Notes: a model not told the origin generated them from the letters alone. A stretch of 64,000 bases of DNA from an uncultured Bacteroidota bacterium (GCA_902510475.1 CABXCC010000004.1:1-64000); one strand, 5' to 3'; positions 40,752 through 52,919 are shown, counted from the stretch's first letter. Numbers and translations are program-made.

Positions 40752-43700
40752 TTATCTGATATTATGAGTAAAATTTAAAAAACATTCAATTTTAATATCT
40801 TCTGAAACGTAAATAATAATTTTTTTTACTGTGTTTAAGCCTATTTTATGAAGTTTAGTCTCATAGTCTTTTAACTGATTTAAATATTTTGATTTTTTTG
40901 CTCCGGTCTTATAATCAATGAGAACTATGTCTTTTTCGTTAAGAAATACCATCCGATCTGGTATAAAACTTTTGCCATTCTTTTCGATTATTTCTTTTTC
41001 GTTAAAACTTTTGTATTTAGGATTATAAAATTCTTTCAGGTCCTTATTTTCGACGATTTTATAAATTATTTCTTTTAGTTTTTCTTTTTTATTAGTCGAA
41101 ATTTCACCTAACTCATAATATTTGTTAAGCACTAGATTTACATTTTTAACGGAGTATATTTCAGACATGATAAGATGAAAAACATTTCCCTTTTCTTGTG
41201 CATTGTCATATTCTTGAATCCACGATTTCACGTGCTTGTTACTGGTTATAATATTTCTTTTAAGCCTTGAGTTATATACGAATTTTTCTTGCTGAATATT
41301 TTTTACTTGATTATTAAAAGTTGATAAAATACTTTTATCTCCAATTTCAAATATCTTTTTTGATGAATCCCAAATACCTATTTCTTTCAGAAAGCCAATA
41401 AACATTCCTGAAAATAAATTTAATTTCTCATTTCCTTTTTTGTCAAGATCTTTTTCCGACAAAATATAAAGTTCATTTTTAGCCCTTGTTAAAACTACAT
41501 AAAGTAGATTTATATTGTCAATTTCTAGTTTTTTCTTGTAAGTATTATAAAGCTTTTCATCAATAACTTCTAGGTCCTTATTTATGTTGATCAATGGAGA
41601 TTTAATTTCAAATCCAATCTTATTTTTAAAATCAATCCATGCTTTTGGATTAAGATCATTGTGAATGTTAATATTGGCATAAGGATAAATAACGATTGGA
41701 AATTCTAATCCTTTAGATTTATGTATAGTAATTATTTCTACAGCATTAATTTCACTTGGACTGATTATGTTTAGTTTATCTCTTTTTTCTTTATAATGAT
41801 CCAAAAACTCTATAAAGCTTGTTTGATTTTTATTTGAATATTCATTCGCAAAATCCAGTAGAAATTGAAGATACGAATTACCACTTTCAGCTAATCTAAA
41901 GCAATCAATTATGTATTCAATTGCTTCATAGATTGATTTAGTTTTTAATATAGATAGCTCTAAGGAAAAATCATTAATAACCAGTTCTTTTTTAATGCTA
42001 TCAAAACCCCCATTTAAAATTTCGATAAAGAAATCTTCTTTTGCTCTTTTAATTAAGTTTAATTCAAAAAGAGATTTACATAGTCTCATTTTTGAGGAAT
42101 TGGATTCACTAACTGAATATTCAAGAAGATTTATAATCAGGTTCACCGATGGACTAGAAGATAAATTTAAAACCTCTGAAGAGATTATTGGGATTTTATT
42201 TTCTGATAAATAGTTTCCAATTTCTATTCCTTCTTTCTTCTTTCTGACAATTATACAGATATCACGAAAAGAATAATTTCTCTTAACTGCGTCATTAATG
42301 TTTTGTAAGACTTTTTCTTTGTAATATTCGTTTAATGTTGTTGTTAGGTCACCATCATAAAAATCGATAGTTACTTTACCAGCGGATTCTTTAAAATATT
42401 TTTGAACAGGAAAATCAAATATTTTGTTAAGCTCACTGTTTTTTGAATACCTATTTTTTATATAACTAAACAGTTTATTATTAAAATTTACTATCTCTTT
42501 TGAACTTCTATAATTTATATCTAGTTCGACGTTTATTTTATCACAATAAAATGGAGATTTATTTTTTATTAATCTAATGAATTCGTCAACATCTCCTCCT
42601 CTCCAGCTGTATATTGCTTGTTTTGGATCTCCAGCAATTGTTAATGAAGAGTTTTCAGAGGATAAAGAATTTTCTATTAATGGCTTAAGATTTTCCCATT
42701 GCATTTTTGATGTGTCTTGAAATTCATCGATAAAAAAGTGACTATATTTTACACCTAATTTTTCATAGATAAAAGGTGCCGGTTGATTTTTGATTTCATC
42801 ATTGATAATTTTATTGAATTCTGAAATCACAATAAAATTATCATCAACTTTCATTTCTTCAAGCTCTTTTTTTATCAAACTTAAAATTGAAAGAGGTGAA
42901 AGATTACTAAGAATATTTCCAAATAATTTTAAATCGTAAATATTTTTTTTGCAATCTTTATAAATCTGAAAAAGCTTGTTTCTAATTTTATTAATTCTTA
43001 GAATATCTTGTTCGCTTGCTTTTGAAGAATGAAGAGTTCCACCATTTAGATTTTCTTCAAGTTGATTTGTATACAACCTTTCATAATTTTCAGCACTAAT
43101 TTTTTTAAAGTGATTTGGAAGAGTTTTTCTAATAAAACAATCTTCATTAAGATTATTTTTTTTGATTAGTACTAAAGCTTTTTCTGCCAGTTTAGTGGTT
43201 TCTTTTTTTAAATTTTTTATTGATGATTTTAATATTTTTTTTGAATTTTTGAAATCATCTGAATTAAGTCCTCTAATCAATTCTAGTTGATTGTAGTTGT
43301 TTTCACTTAGTAAGAATTTGGAAATATTTTGTAGGTCTTTAGTTATATCCCAGCTTTTATCATCATCTGTTTTTTCAAAAGAGAAATCAATTATTTCTGA
43401 GAAATAAGAATTGTCAATTTCAATTTTTGAAATTAGCTTATCAACAGCCTTTTCAAGTATTTCATTTTGATCGATTTCAACTTCATATTTACTGTCAATC
43501 CCCAGCTCATATGTGAATCCTCTTACAATTTTTTGAGTGAGTTTGTCAATTGTAGAAATTTCAAATGATGCGTAATTTTTAAGTAAATTTTTTAAAATTT
43601 TAGATGATTTTATAAAAATTTCGTTTTTGCTTAGTCCTGTATCTTTTTTTATTATTTCTGTAACGGCGGGGTCAATTGAAATACAATTAGTATAATTAAC

Positions 43701-43889
43701 TAAGAGGTTAATAATTCTGTGTTTCATTTCATTTACAGCTTTATTTGTAAATGTAACAGCCAAAATATTTTTGTAAAGTGAAATGTCATCGCATTTAAGT
43801 AAAAGAACAATGTAATCTTTCACCAAGTTGAAAGTTTTACCTGTCCCTGCAGACGCGTTATAAATTTTAAAATAATTTAATTGACTCAT
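40752..43889 (-). CDS. AddA-like UvrD helicase/exonuclease
   Basis: YNASAGTGKTFNLVKDYI (Walker A), AVTFTNKAVNEMKHRI, FIDEFQDTSKMQWENL, AGDPKQAIYSWRGGD, VLIDYKTGAK. Confidence 0.92.
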   Translation of the reverse strand: MSQLNYFKIYNASAGTGKTFNLVKDYIVLLLKCDDISLYKNILAVTFTNKAVNEMKHRIINLLVNYTNCISIDPAVTEIIKKDTGLSKNEIFIKSSKILKNLLKNYASFEISTIDKLTQKIVRGFTYELGIDSKYEVEIDQNEILEKAVDKLISKIEIDNSYFSEIIDFSFEKTDDDKSWDITKDLQNISKFLLSENNYNQLELIRGLNSDDFKNSKKILKSSIKNLKKETTKLAEKALVLIKKNNLNEDCFIRKTLPNHFKKISAENYERLYTNQLEENLNGGTLHSSKASEQDILRINKIRNKLFQIYKDCKKNIYDLKLFGNILSNLSPLSILSLIKKELEEMKVDDNFIVISEFNKIINDEIKNQPAPFIYEKLGVKYSHFFIDEFQDTSKMQWENLKPLIENSLSSENSSLTIAGDPKQAIYSWRGGDVDEFIRLIKNKSPFYCDKINVELDINYRSSKEIVNFNNKLFSYIKNRYSKNSELNKIFDFPVQKYFKESAGKVTIDFYDGDLTTTLNEYYKEKVLQNINDAVKRNYSFRDICIIVRKKKEGIEIGNYLSENKIPIISSEVLNLSSSPSVNLIINLLEYSVSESNSSKMRLCKSLFELNLIKRAKEDFFIEILNGGFDSIKKELVINDFSLELSILKTKSIYEAIEYIIDCFRLAESGNSYLQFLLDFANEYSNKNQTSFIEFLDHYKEKRDKLNIISPSEINAVEIITIHKSKGLEFPIVIYPYANINIHNDLNPKAWIDFKNKIGFEIKSPLININKDLEVIDEKLYNTYKKKLEIDNINLLYVVLTRAKNELYILSEKDLDKKGNEKLNLFSGMFIGFLKEIGIWDSSKKIFEIGDKSILSTFNNQVKNIQQEKFVYNSRLKRNIITSNKHVKSWIQEYDNAQEKGNVFHLIMSEIYSVKNVNLVLNKYYELGEISTNKKEKLKEIIYKIVENKDLKEFYNPKYKSFNEKEIIEKNGKSFIPDRMVFLNEKDIVLIDYKTGAKKSKYLNQLKDYETKLHKIGLNTVKKIIIYVSEDIKIECFLNFTHNIR

Positions 43890-43914
43890 GCTTGTTACAA
43901 GTTAATAATAGTAG

Positions 43915-43945
43915 TTGATTATTAGATACTTTAATTGTAAATTTG
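43915..43945 (+). promoter_or_regulatory. Bacteroidota-type promoter for sodA
   Basis: TTG (43915-43917), 20-nt spacer, TAAATTTG (43938-43945). Confidence 0.6.
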
Positions 43946-43965
43946 ATAAATTAAATTTAATTAAA

Positions 43966-44572
43966 ATGAGCTTTACTTTACCACAATTAGATTACGCTTA
44001 TGATGCACTGGAGCCTCATATAGATTCAAGAACCATGGAAATTCACCATTCAAAGCATCATCAGGGATATACAAATAAACTTAATGCGGCTATTGAAGGG
44101 ACCAATCAAGAATCAAAAAAATATTCATCAAATACTTACAGATTTAGATATGAATAATATGGCTTTGAGAAATAATGCTGGAGGCTATTTTAATCATAAG
44201 CTATTTTGGGAGATTATGAATCCTAATAACAAAACCGAAATGTCTAATGACTTGAGCTCAGCAATTGATAACTCGTTTGGTAGTTTTGATAATTTTTGCG
44301 CTTCCTTTTCAAATGCTGCAGCCACAAGATTTGGTTCCGGTTGGGCATGGCTATGTGTAAAAGACGGAAAATTAGAAATATGTTCCACATCTAATCAGGA
44401 CAATCCATTAATGCCGTCAATTGGTTGCGGTGGAACTCCAATTTTAGGAATCGATGTTTGGGAGCATGCTTATTATTTAAATTATCAGAACAGAAGACCT
44501 GATTATGTTAGTGCATTTTTTAATGTGATAAATTGGGGTGTAGTTTCAGAAAAATTTATTCAAGCTAGTTAA
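43966..44572 (+). CDS. sodA: Fe/Mn superoxide dismutase, frameshifted at A7 run 44115-44121
   Basis: [46 protein letters not shown]...[18 protein letters not shown]...GSGWAWL...[21 protein letters not shown]6 restores one frame. Confidence 0.9.
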
Positions 44573-46464
44573 TAGGCTCTTTTTTTATTTCCTTCAAAAA
44601 AATTAACAAATGCTGTATTTACCACCCTATTACCGCCAGGTGTTGGATAATCACCTGTGAAATACCAATCTCCTTTTGAAGAGGGGCATGCTTTGTGTAA
44701 ATTTTCAATAGACTGAAAAATAATTTTCACATCTCGGTTTTCAATGTGTGAACTTAACAGTTCGGTGATTTTATTTGAAATTTCCTGAGCTGAAAATTGA
44801 TTATAAATTTCTTTAACATGATTCACCATTTCATCATCATTTAGGTCAAGTTCCTTTTTACACTTTTTATAAACCTTGTTAATAATAGATTTCAACCCCT
44901 TTTCTTTTAAAAGACTAAGTGCTGCATTGAATGCAATAAGACTTTCTAGGTTGGCCATATCAATACCATAACAATCCGGGTATCTTATTTGTGGAGCAGA
45001 AGAAACAATGATAATTTTTTTAGGATTTAGCCTATCTAACATTTTTAATATACTTTTTTTCAAGGTAGTTCCTCTAACAATACTGTCGTCAATAATTACG
45101 ATAGTATCAGTTAACTTAACAACTCCATAAGTGATATCATATACATGCTCTACTAAATCATCTCTACTATCATCTTCAGTTATAAATGTTCTAAGCTTAA
45201 CATCTTTAACCGCAATTTTTTCAATCCTAGGTCTAACAGAAAGAATATTTGTTATTTTATCCTCGGAGAGATTTTTTTTACTGATTATTTCATTGGTTTT
45301 TTTTGAATTTAAAAATTCTTCAACGCTTTCAATCATCCCGAAAAAAGAGGTTTCAGCAGTATTTGGAATGTATGAAAAGACAGTATTTTTGATATCAAAA
45401 TTTATTTCTTTTAGAATCGCTGGCATGATAAACTTTCCTAAATTTTTTCTTTCCTGATAAATATCTGAATCATTTCCTCTTGAAAAATATATCCTCTCAA
45501 AAGAGCATGATTTATTTTCTTTTTGTTTGATTACAGATTTAATTTTAACAGCTCCATTGCTTTTTACAACAATAGCGTTTCCTGGGGTCAATTCTTTTAT
45601 TTCATCAATATTTAAATTAAATGCGGTTTGAATTGCAGGTCTCTCTGATGCAACCACAACTACTTCATCATTTTTAAAGTAAAAGGCGGGTCTTATCCCG
45701 CTGGGATCTCTCATCACAAATGAATCGCCGTGGCCTAATAAACCTCCAATTACGTACCCCCCGTCCCATCTTTTTGAAGCTTTTTTAAGAATTTTAAATA
45801 TGTCTAATTTTTCTGAAATGATTGAAGAGCATTCTTGTTTAGATAAACCTTCTTTTTTTAATTCTTTATACATTTTTCTCACGGCATCATCTAAAAAATG
45901 TCCAATTTTTTCCATTATAATTACCGTATCTGTATATTCCTTTGGGTGTTGACCTAATTCAATCAGACTATTAAATAATTCTTTTGAATTTGTCATATTA
46001 AAATTTCCGGCAAGAATCAAGTTTCTGTGTTTCCAGTTATTTTGTCTTAAAAAGGGATGAACGTTTTCAACACTATTACCTCCGAATGTTCCGTACCTAA
46101 CATGACCAAGTAGCGACTCAGCCAAATAAGGAACATTATTTTTTAGTTTACTAATATTATTAGTAAGGGTGGGAGCTAATTTGAGTTCTTTATTTATCCT
46201 TTCATTTATTTTGCTAAATACATCCTGGATAGGTTGCTTTTCAATGGAGCGAATTCTACTGATAAATCTTTTTCCTGGTTCTACGTCAAGTTTAATACTT
46301 GCAAACCCAGCTCCATCTTGACCTCTGTTATGCTGTTTTTCCATTAGCAGATACATTTTATTTATTCCATAAAATGCACTACCATATTTTTTCTTATAAA
46401 ATTCTAGCGGCTTAAGTAATCTAATGTGTCCTATACCACATTCGTGTTTTATAGCATCACTCAT
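44569..46464 (-). CDS. Amidophosphoribosyltransferase-like protein (long Bacteroidota PurF type)
   Basis: [63 protein letters not shown]. Confidence 0.9.
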   Translation of the reverse strand: MSDAIKHECGIGHIRLLKPLEFYKKKYGSAFYGINKMYLLMEKQHNRGQDGAGFASIKLDVEPGKRFISRIRSIEKQPIQDVFSKINERINKELKLAPTLTNNISKLKNNVPYLAESLLGHVRYGTFGGNSVENVHPFLRQNNWKHRNLILAGNFNMTNSKELFNSLIELGQHPKEYTDTVIIMEKIGHFLDDAVRKMYKELKKEGLSKQECSSIISEKLDIFKILKKASKRWDGGYVIGGLLGHGDSFVMRDPSGIRPAFYFKNDEVVVVASERPAIQTAFNLNIDEIKELTPGNAIVVKSNGAVKIKSVIKQKENKSCSFERIYFSRGNDSDIYQERKNLGKFIMPAILKEINFDIKNTVFSYIPNTAETSFFGMIESVEEFLNSKKTNEIISKKNLSEDKITNILSVRPRIEKIAVKDVKLRTFITEDDSRDDLVEHVYDITYGVVKLTDTIVIIDDSIVRGTTLKKSILKMLDRLNPKKIIIVSSAPQIRYPDCYGIDMANLESLIAFNAALSLLKEKGLKSIINKVYKKCKKELDLNDDEMVNHVKEIYNQFSAQEISNKITELLSSHIENRDVKIIFQSIENLHKACPSSKGDWYFTGDYPTPGGNRVVNTAFVNFFEGNKKRAY

Positions 46465-46517
46465 TGTCTAATTGGTAAGCATACAAAAAAACAAAATAAA
46501 AATTTAAAAGTATACAT

Positions 46518-47426
46518 TTAGAGGTTATGTTTTTTAATATAATTTATTCTTTCGTCAATTTCATTTTTTTTCAAATCAAGCATGTTTTCAACTCCGAATT
46601 TTTCAACTGAAAATGAAGCTATTGCATTTGCATAAATTAGCGCATTTGAAATTGAATTGAAATCATAATTTTTTGATTTTGCCAAATAACCAGCAAAGCT
46701 TCCTGCAAAAGAATCACCTGCACCAGTGGGATCAATAACATTATCTACCGGATAACTCTTGCAAGCGAATTTATTTGAAGATGAATAAACACTTGCTCCA
46801 TACTCACCTCTTTTCATGATGATATATTTTGGGCCCATAGCGAGAATAGCTTTTACTCCCTCTTCTAAATTGTTACATCCTGAAAGCTGTATAACTTCCT
46901 CGTCATTAATACATATTAAATCTACTTTTTTTATAACTTCCAACAAGGTATCTAAGCTGTTATCCATCCAAAAGTTCATTGTATCAAGCATTATAAATTT
47001 AGGTTTTTTTTGAAATTGGCTCACAACACTCAATTGAACTTTTGGATCAAGATTTCCAAGAACTAAAATATCAGGATTTGCAAAGTTTTTGGGAATTTTA
47101 GGATCAAATTTAGCTAGTACATTTACCTGTGTATCTAAAGTATCTCTTGATTTCATATTTGCATGGTATTTTCCTTCCCAGAAAAAAGTTTTACCATTCT
47201 TGTCAATTTGGACTTGAGAAACATCAATCCCTCTATCTTGAAAAATATCAATATATTTTTTTGGGAAATCACTTCCAACGATTGAAATGATTGCACATTC
47301 AATATTTTTTGTTTTTGCAGCTAAACTAGCAAAGGGTGCAGAGCCCCCCAATACCCTTTCTACTTTTCCAAATGGAGTTTCAATGGTATCAAAGGCCAAT
47401 GTACCTACAACTATTATTTTACTCAT
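46518..47426 (-). CDS. PfkB family carbohydrate kinase
   Basis: VLGGSAPFASLAAK, DPTGAGDSFAGSFAGYLA. Confidence 0.92.
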   Translation of the reverse strand: MSKIIVVGTLAFDTIETPFGKVERVLGGSAPFASLAAKTKNIECAIISIVGSDFPKKYIDIFQDRGIDVSQVQIDKNGKTFFWEGKYHANMKSRDTLDTQVNVLAKFDPKIPKNFANPDILVLGNLDPKVQLSVVSQFQKKPKFIMLDTMNFWMDNSLDTLLEVIKKVDLICINDEEVIQLSGCNNLEEGVKAILAMGPKYIIMKRGEYGASVYSSSNKFACKSYPVDNVIDPTGAGDSFAGSFAGYLAKSKNYDFNSISNALIYANAIASFSVEKFGVENMLDLKKNEIDERINYIKKHNL

Positions 47427-47446
47427 ATTTAATATTTTTTGGTTAT

Positions 47447-48055
47447 TTATTTTCTTCCAAAGTCAGCAGGAATTTCCCCCCACAACTTAGTTTCCCATTT
47501 TTTTATTTTAACAGAAAAATTATTTTTTTTGATCCATAAAATGGCTCTTTCAATTAAAATAAAAACATCTTTGTTTTCTTCATTTCTTTTTAACTTTGTT
47601 TGACACTTTTTTTTATTTACCCAGCTGATTGCTGTTATAGAATCAGAATATATAATTTTCTTTTTCTTTTGATTTTCCATCATTGCAATGCCGTGAACCA
47701 AAGCTAAAAATTCTCCTATATTATTTGTTGCATTCTTGAACGGCCCCATTTTAAATAAAACTTCTTTAGTTTTAGTGTCTACTCCTTGGTATTCCATTAA
47801 TCCAGGATTACCACTTGATGCTGCATCAACTGATATTGAGTTTAGGTCTGGACCATTATCCAGATTTTTTATATTTTTTGACTTTTTATAATCTTCATAG
47901 CCATTAGAAAAAGCGTTTTTTGCTTCCTCTAAATTTTTAAAGCTCTTATACAAAGCTCGTTTCACATTTTTAATTTCATTTTGACATTCAGTCCATGAAA
48001 AATATATTCCTGGATTTTTCCCCTTCCAAACCACATAAAATTTTTTGTTATCCAT
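47447..48055 (-). CDS. rnhA: Ribonuclease H with N-terminal viroplasmin domain
   Basis: KFYVVWKGKNPGIYFSWTECQNEI; ISVDAASSGNPGLMEYQGVD; IGEFLALVHGI; IYSDSITAISWV. Confidence 0.92.
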   Translation of the reverse strand: MDNKKFYVVWKGKNPGIYFSWTECQNEIKNVKRALYKSFKNLEEAKNAFSNGYEDYKKSKNIKNLDNGPDLNSISVDAASSGNPGLMEYQGVDTKTKEVLFKMGPFKNATNNIGEFLALVHGIAMMENQKKKKIIYSDSITAISWVNKKKCQTKLKRNEENKDVFILIERAILWIKKNNFSVKIKKWETKLWGEIPADFGRK

Positions 48056-48645
48056 TGTTTAAAACATTGATTAAATCTTCTATAATTTTAGGAAAAAAAC
48101 TTCATTTCAAGGTCATGTATATTTTTTGCAAGTTCTTCAGAACTACAAGGGTATTGAATAGTAAATTTCTTTTGAAAAATAATCCTACCTTCGTCATAAT
48201 TTTTATTTACATAATGAATAGTTATTCCACTTTCCTTTTCTGAATTTTCAATAATCTTATTGTGTACATTCATTCCATACATTCCTTTTCCTCCATATGC
48301 TGGGAGTAAAGAAGGGTGAATATTTATAATTTTATCGTGAAACTTTTCTATTATATTTTCTGAAATTTTTGATAAAAATCCTGCCAATATTATTAACGAG
48401 GGATTAAATTTTTCGATTTCAATCAATGCACTGTTACTATTAAATTGATCTTTGTTTAAAATTAAAAAAGGAATATTTAATTTTTTTGATTTTTCTATGA
48501 CACCTGCCTTATTATTATTTGTTATTATGCACCATTCAATTTCATAAAATTTATCTCTAAAATAATTGATAATGTTTTCTGCATTTGATCCGTTACCAGA
48601 AGCAAGAATCAAGATCTTAACTTTTTTTGGTGAATTTATGTTCAC
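48048..48645 (-). CDS. purN: Phosphoribosylglycinamide formyltransferase, C-term frameshifted at A7 run 48093-48099
   Basis: ILILASGNGSNAENII, INIHPSLLPAYGGKGMYG, SGITIHYVN; with A6 the C-term becomes LEMKFFPKIIEDLINVLNNG* ending 48048. Confidence 0.92.
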
Positions 48646-48685
48646 AAATTTTTTTTTGAATGGGTTAAATTAAAATAAAGTTTTT

Positions 48686-48693
48686 TATTTTTG
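48686..48693 (+). promoter_or_regulatory. -7 element tatttttg upstream of acpP
   Basis: TAnnTTTG match; -33 TTG less clear. Confidence 0.4.
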
Positions 48694-48727
48694 CACTCTA
48701 ACTAAATATAAATAAAAAATTAAAGTT

Positions 48728-48958
48728 ATGTCAGATATCGCATCAAAAGTAAAAGCAATTATCGTAGATAAACTGGGAGTAGATGAAACTGAAGTTGTTA
48801 ATGAAGCAAGTTTCACGAATGACCTAGGAGCAGATTCACTTGACACAGTGGAATTAATTATGGAGTTTGAAAAAGAATTTGATATTCAGATCCCTGATGA
48901 TCAAGCTGAAAATATTGCAACCGTTGGTCAAGCGATTTCTTATATAGAAAACTCATAA
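48728..48958 (+). CDS. acpP: Acyl carrier protein
   Basis: [29 protein letters not shown]. Confidence 0.98.
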   Translation: MSDIASKVKAIIVDKLGVDETEVVNEASFTNDLGADSLDTVELIMEFEKEFDIQIPDDQAENIATVGQAISYIENS

Positions 48959-48968
48959 TTTTTTTCAT

Positions 48969-50220
48969 ATGGCTTTGAAACGAGTAGTTGTTACTGGTCT
49001 TGGAGCTCTTACACCAATCGGGAACAATCTTAATGATTTTTGGACCGGTCTTATTGAAGGTAGGAGTGGTTCAGCTCCCATTACTTATTTTGACACAGAA
49101 AAATTCAAAACAAAATTTGCCTGCGAACTAAAAAACTTTGATGTTTCATTACACTTGGACAGGAAGCAGCAAAGAAAAATGGATAGATTTACCCAGTATG
49201 GTATGGTATCTACTGAAGAGGCAATTAATCATTCTGGGCTGGATTTGGAAAATGTTGACAAACTAAGAGTTGGAGTTATATGGGGGTCTGGAATTGGTGG
49301 AATTGAGACATTTCAAAATCAGATGCTAGATCATGCTTCAGGTGACGGTACACCAAGGTTTAATCCCTTTTTTATTCCTAAAATGATTGCTGACATTACA
49401 CCTGGATACATTTCTATGAATTATGGTTTCATGGGGCCCAATTACACAACAGTCTCTGCATGTGCGTCATCTGCCAACGCAATGGTTGATGCATTAAACT
49501 ATATTAGACTTGGCTATTGTGATATTATCGTAACTGGAGGAAGCGAAGCAGGGGTAAATATTGCCGGAATGGCAGGATTTAATGCAATGCATGCACTTTC
49601 CACAAGAAATGACGCCCCTGAATCTGCGTCAAGACCCTTTGACTCAACAAGAGATGGTTTTGTTTTGGGAGAGGGAGCAGGAACGTTAATCCTTGAAGAA
49701 TATGAGCATGCAAAAGCAAGAGGTGCTAAAATTTATGCAGAATTTCTTGGTGGAGGTTTATCCTCTGATGCACATCATATAACTGCACCACATCCGGAGG
49801 GCAACGGTGTGAAAGCGGTGATCAAAAATTGTTTAAGGGATTCTAATATAAAATTAGAAGATGTAGATCTAATTAATACCCATGGTACTTCTACCCCTTT
49901 GGGTGATGTAGCCGAATTAAAGGCTATTGATCATATTTTTGGCAACCATGCACCAAATATTAATATTAATTCAACCAAGTCTATGACTGGTCATTTACTT
50001 GGAGCAGCTGGAGCAGTTGAAGCAATTTCTGTTATTTTGTCTTTAAAAAATGGAATTGTTCCTCCAACTATTAATCATAAAAATATAGATGAAAACATTA
50101 ATCCTAAATTAAACCTAACTCTCAATAAGCCTCAAAAAAAGAGACTCTAAAATTGGAATGAGTAATACATTTGGGTTTGGTGGTCATAACGCCTGCGTAT
50201 TATTTAAAAAGTGGGATTAA
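48969..50220 (+). CDS. fabF: Beta-ketoacyl-ACP synthase II, C-term frameshifted at A7 run 50134-50140
   Basis: RVVVTGLGALTPIGNN, TTVSACASSANAM, NTHGTSTPLGD, TKSMTGHLLGAAGAVEA; corrected C-term KIGMSNTFGFGGHNACVLFKKWD*. Confidence 0.95.
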
Positions 50221-50221
50221 T

Positions 50222-50972
50222 ATGGTTTTTAATTTTAATGAGCTATTCAATTCAAATAAAGACCCCTTTTATAAACCAATAAAAAATCTTCTTCAATTTC
50301 AACCAAAATCATTAAAGTATTACAAACGTGCTTTTACCCACAGATCTCTAAATAAAAAAGATTTAAATGGGATAGCTGTGAATTATGAACGATTAGAATT
50401 TTTAGGAGACTCAATTTTAAGCTCAATTATTTCGTCATATTTATTTAAAAATATTCCTACAGGTTCTGAGGGCTATTTAACCCAAATGAGATCTAAAATT
50501 GTTAGTAGAAGTCATTTAAATGAATTGGGTTTAGAACTTAACTTGTTAAAATTCGTTGCGTCAAATATTTCAGAAGAAAACTATGGTGATAATATACATG
50601 GTAATTTATTTGAAGCATTAATAGGGGCAATTTTTTTAGATCGTGGTTACCCTTACTGTAAGAAATTTATTTTTCAGAAAGTAATTAATCCACATGTTGA
50701 TTTAGAAAAGTTAAAAAAACAAAGTAATTAGCTACAAGAGTCTTTTTATAGAGTGGTGCCAAAAAAAACAAAAAGATTTATAACTACGAAACTTTTGAAG
50801 ATAGTGGTAATGACCCTATTAAACACTTTTCTGTTAAACTTTCCATTGATGGTAAAATTATTTCAAAAGCGAGAGATACTTCAAAGAAAAAAGCCGAAGA
50901 AAAAAAGCTTCCAAAAGAGCCTTTTTTATGTTTCAAGAAGATATTTTAAAACATCAAAATCAAAATCCCTAG
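50222..50972 (+). CDS. rnc: Ribonuclease III, frameshifted three times near the C-term
   Basis: NYERLEFLGDSIL, GNLFEALIGAIFLDRGY; corrected dsRBD NKKIYNYETFEDSGNDPIKHFSVKLSIDGKIISKARDTSKKKAEEKASKRAFFMFQEDI. Confidence 0.92.
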
Positions 50973-51005
50973 AATAAGCGTATCTTTACAGAGAAACTTT
51001 TCATT

Positions 51006-51482
51006 TTGAACAACTATAAATTAAGTTTAAATCAATTTTCTGATAATTATCATCTAATTGCAATTCACTCAAACCTAGAAGAGTATAGGCTAGCATTCTT
51101 TTTAAATGAAAAATTAAATATCAATTTAAAAAGAAAAAATAATGATATTACTTTAAATGAAACAAAGGCAAATTATTCAGCCTATGAGTATTTGGAAGAA
51201 GCAATGTATTTAAAGTGGATTTTTTTTTCTAATAAATCATTAGTTTCAGAAACAACAATAAATGAAGCATCAAATTTATTTAATCAAGAAAGTTTTGTTC
51301 AAAATGAAATCTGTCTTATAAATCAACCTAAAGGAGTTGATTATTTTTTGATTATAGAAAATGTGAAAAATAAGACATATGTTGAAAAAGTATTAAAAAA
51401 AATTTCAGAAATTAGAGGAGTAATTACTTCTTTTATTTCAGAAAAAAAATTAGAAAATAAAGAAAACTTGATTTTTTCATGA
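51006..51482 (+). CDS. IPExxxVDY family protein
   Basis: SNLEEYRLAFFLNEKLNINLKR...NQPKGVDYFLII; position between rnc and pyk. Confidence 0.8.
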   Translation: MNNYKLSLNQFSDNYHLIAIHSNLEEYRLAFFLNEKLNINLKRKNNDITLNETKANYSAYEYLEEAMYLKWIFFSNKSLVSETTINEASNLFNQESFVQNEICLINQPKGVDYFLIIENVKNKTYVEKVLKKISEIRGVITSFISEKKLENKENLIFS

Positions 51483-52919
51483 GTAAAATAAAATTTAAAA
51501 AAACAAAAATTGTTGCAACTCTAGGGCCAGGTTGTAATAACAAGACAACTCTATCAAAATTGATTAGAGCGGGAGTAAATGTATTCAGAATTAACTTTTC
51601 CCATGCCACTTATGATGAAGTAGATCAAAATATAGAATTGATAAGAAACCTTAATAAAGAGCTTGGTTCAAATGTTGCAATACTTGCAGATCTTCAGGGT
51701 CCAAAAATAAGAGTTGGAAAAATGGAAGAAGGTGTTATTTTTAAAAAAAGGAGACCTTTTCACTCTTAATAGTTCAAAAGATTTTGTTGGAAATAAAGAA
51801 AGCGCATCTCTTTCTTATAAAGATTTTGCTAAAGATGTAAAGAAGGGCGATAAAGTCTTAATTGATGATGGAAAATTAATGTTTGAAGTTATTTCAACAA
51901 ACAAAAAAGATGAGGTTAAATTAAAAAATATACAAGGAGGCGTTCTATCATCAAAAAAGGGTGTTAACCTTCCAAACACAAAAATTTCCACACCTTCTTT
52001 AACCAAAAAAAGATAAAAAAGATTTGCTTTATGCTATTGAAAAGGAGTTAGATTGGATTGCTCTATCATTTGTCAGAGATGCTAAGGATATGATAAATCT
52101 AAGAAATATAATCGAAAAAGGATCGAATGAGAAAATACCCATAATAGCTAAGATCGAAAAAACCTGAAGCAATAAAAAAATATCGAAGAAATAATTCAAA
52201 ATTCCGATGGAATAATGGTAGCTAGAGGAGACTTAGGAATTGAAATACCGTCTGAGGAAGTACCTTTAATTCAAAAGAGAATTGTTTACTTAGCCAAAAA
52301 GCATAGAATTCCTGTGATCATTGCTACCCAGATGATGGAAAGCATGATTGATAGTCTTAAGCCTAGTAGAGCCGAAGTAAATGATGTTGCAAATTCTATA
52401 ATGGACGGAGCTGATGCTGTTATGCTTTCTGCAGAAACATCTGTCGGTCAATATCCGGTAGAAGTAGTATCCCAAATCGCAAAAATTATTTCGTCTGTGG
52501 AATATTCGGATATGATTTCAGTACCAGAATCTCCACCTAAAATTAAAACAAATAGATACACCACAAAATTTATTTGTTATCACGCTGCGCAAATTGCTAA
52601 CGAAACAAATATTTCTGCAATTACCACATTAACTCAAAGCGGTTACACTGCTTTTCAAGTTTCCTCATGGAGACCCCACTCAAATATTCTCGTATTTACA
52701 TCAAATAAAAGAATATTATGCAGATTAAATTTACTCTGGGGGGTAAAGGCTTTTTACTACAACAGAAATGTCTCAACGGATAAAACAATTGAAGAAATTA
52801 ATGAAATTGTAAATAAAAAAGGGTTTGCAAAAAAAGGAGATAGGGTTATTAATCTTGCTGCAATGCCTGTAAAGGAAAGTGGTATGGTAAATACACTTAA
52901 AATTTCAGAAATAAAGTAA
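51479..52919 (+). CDS. pyk: Pyruvate kinase, four A-run frameshifts (51743-51749, 52005-52011, 52157-52162, 52174-52180)
   Basis: KTKIVATLGPGCNNKTTLSKLIRAGVNVFRINFSHA, ADLQGPKIRVG, MVARGDLGIEIPSEEVPLIQK, VIIATQMMESM, DGADAVMLSAETSVGQYP. Confidence 0.95.

Noticed and set aside
50753-50977. 74-aa Lys-rich ORF after rnc
   Set aside because: Out-of-frame reading of the RNase III dsRBD created by A-run indels
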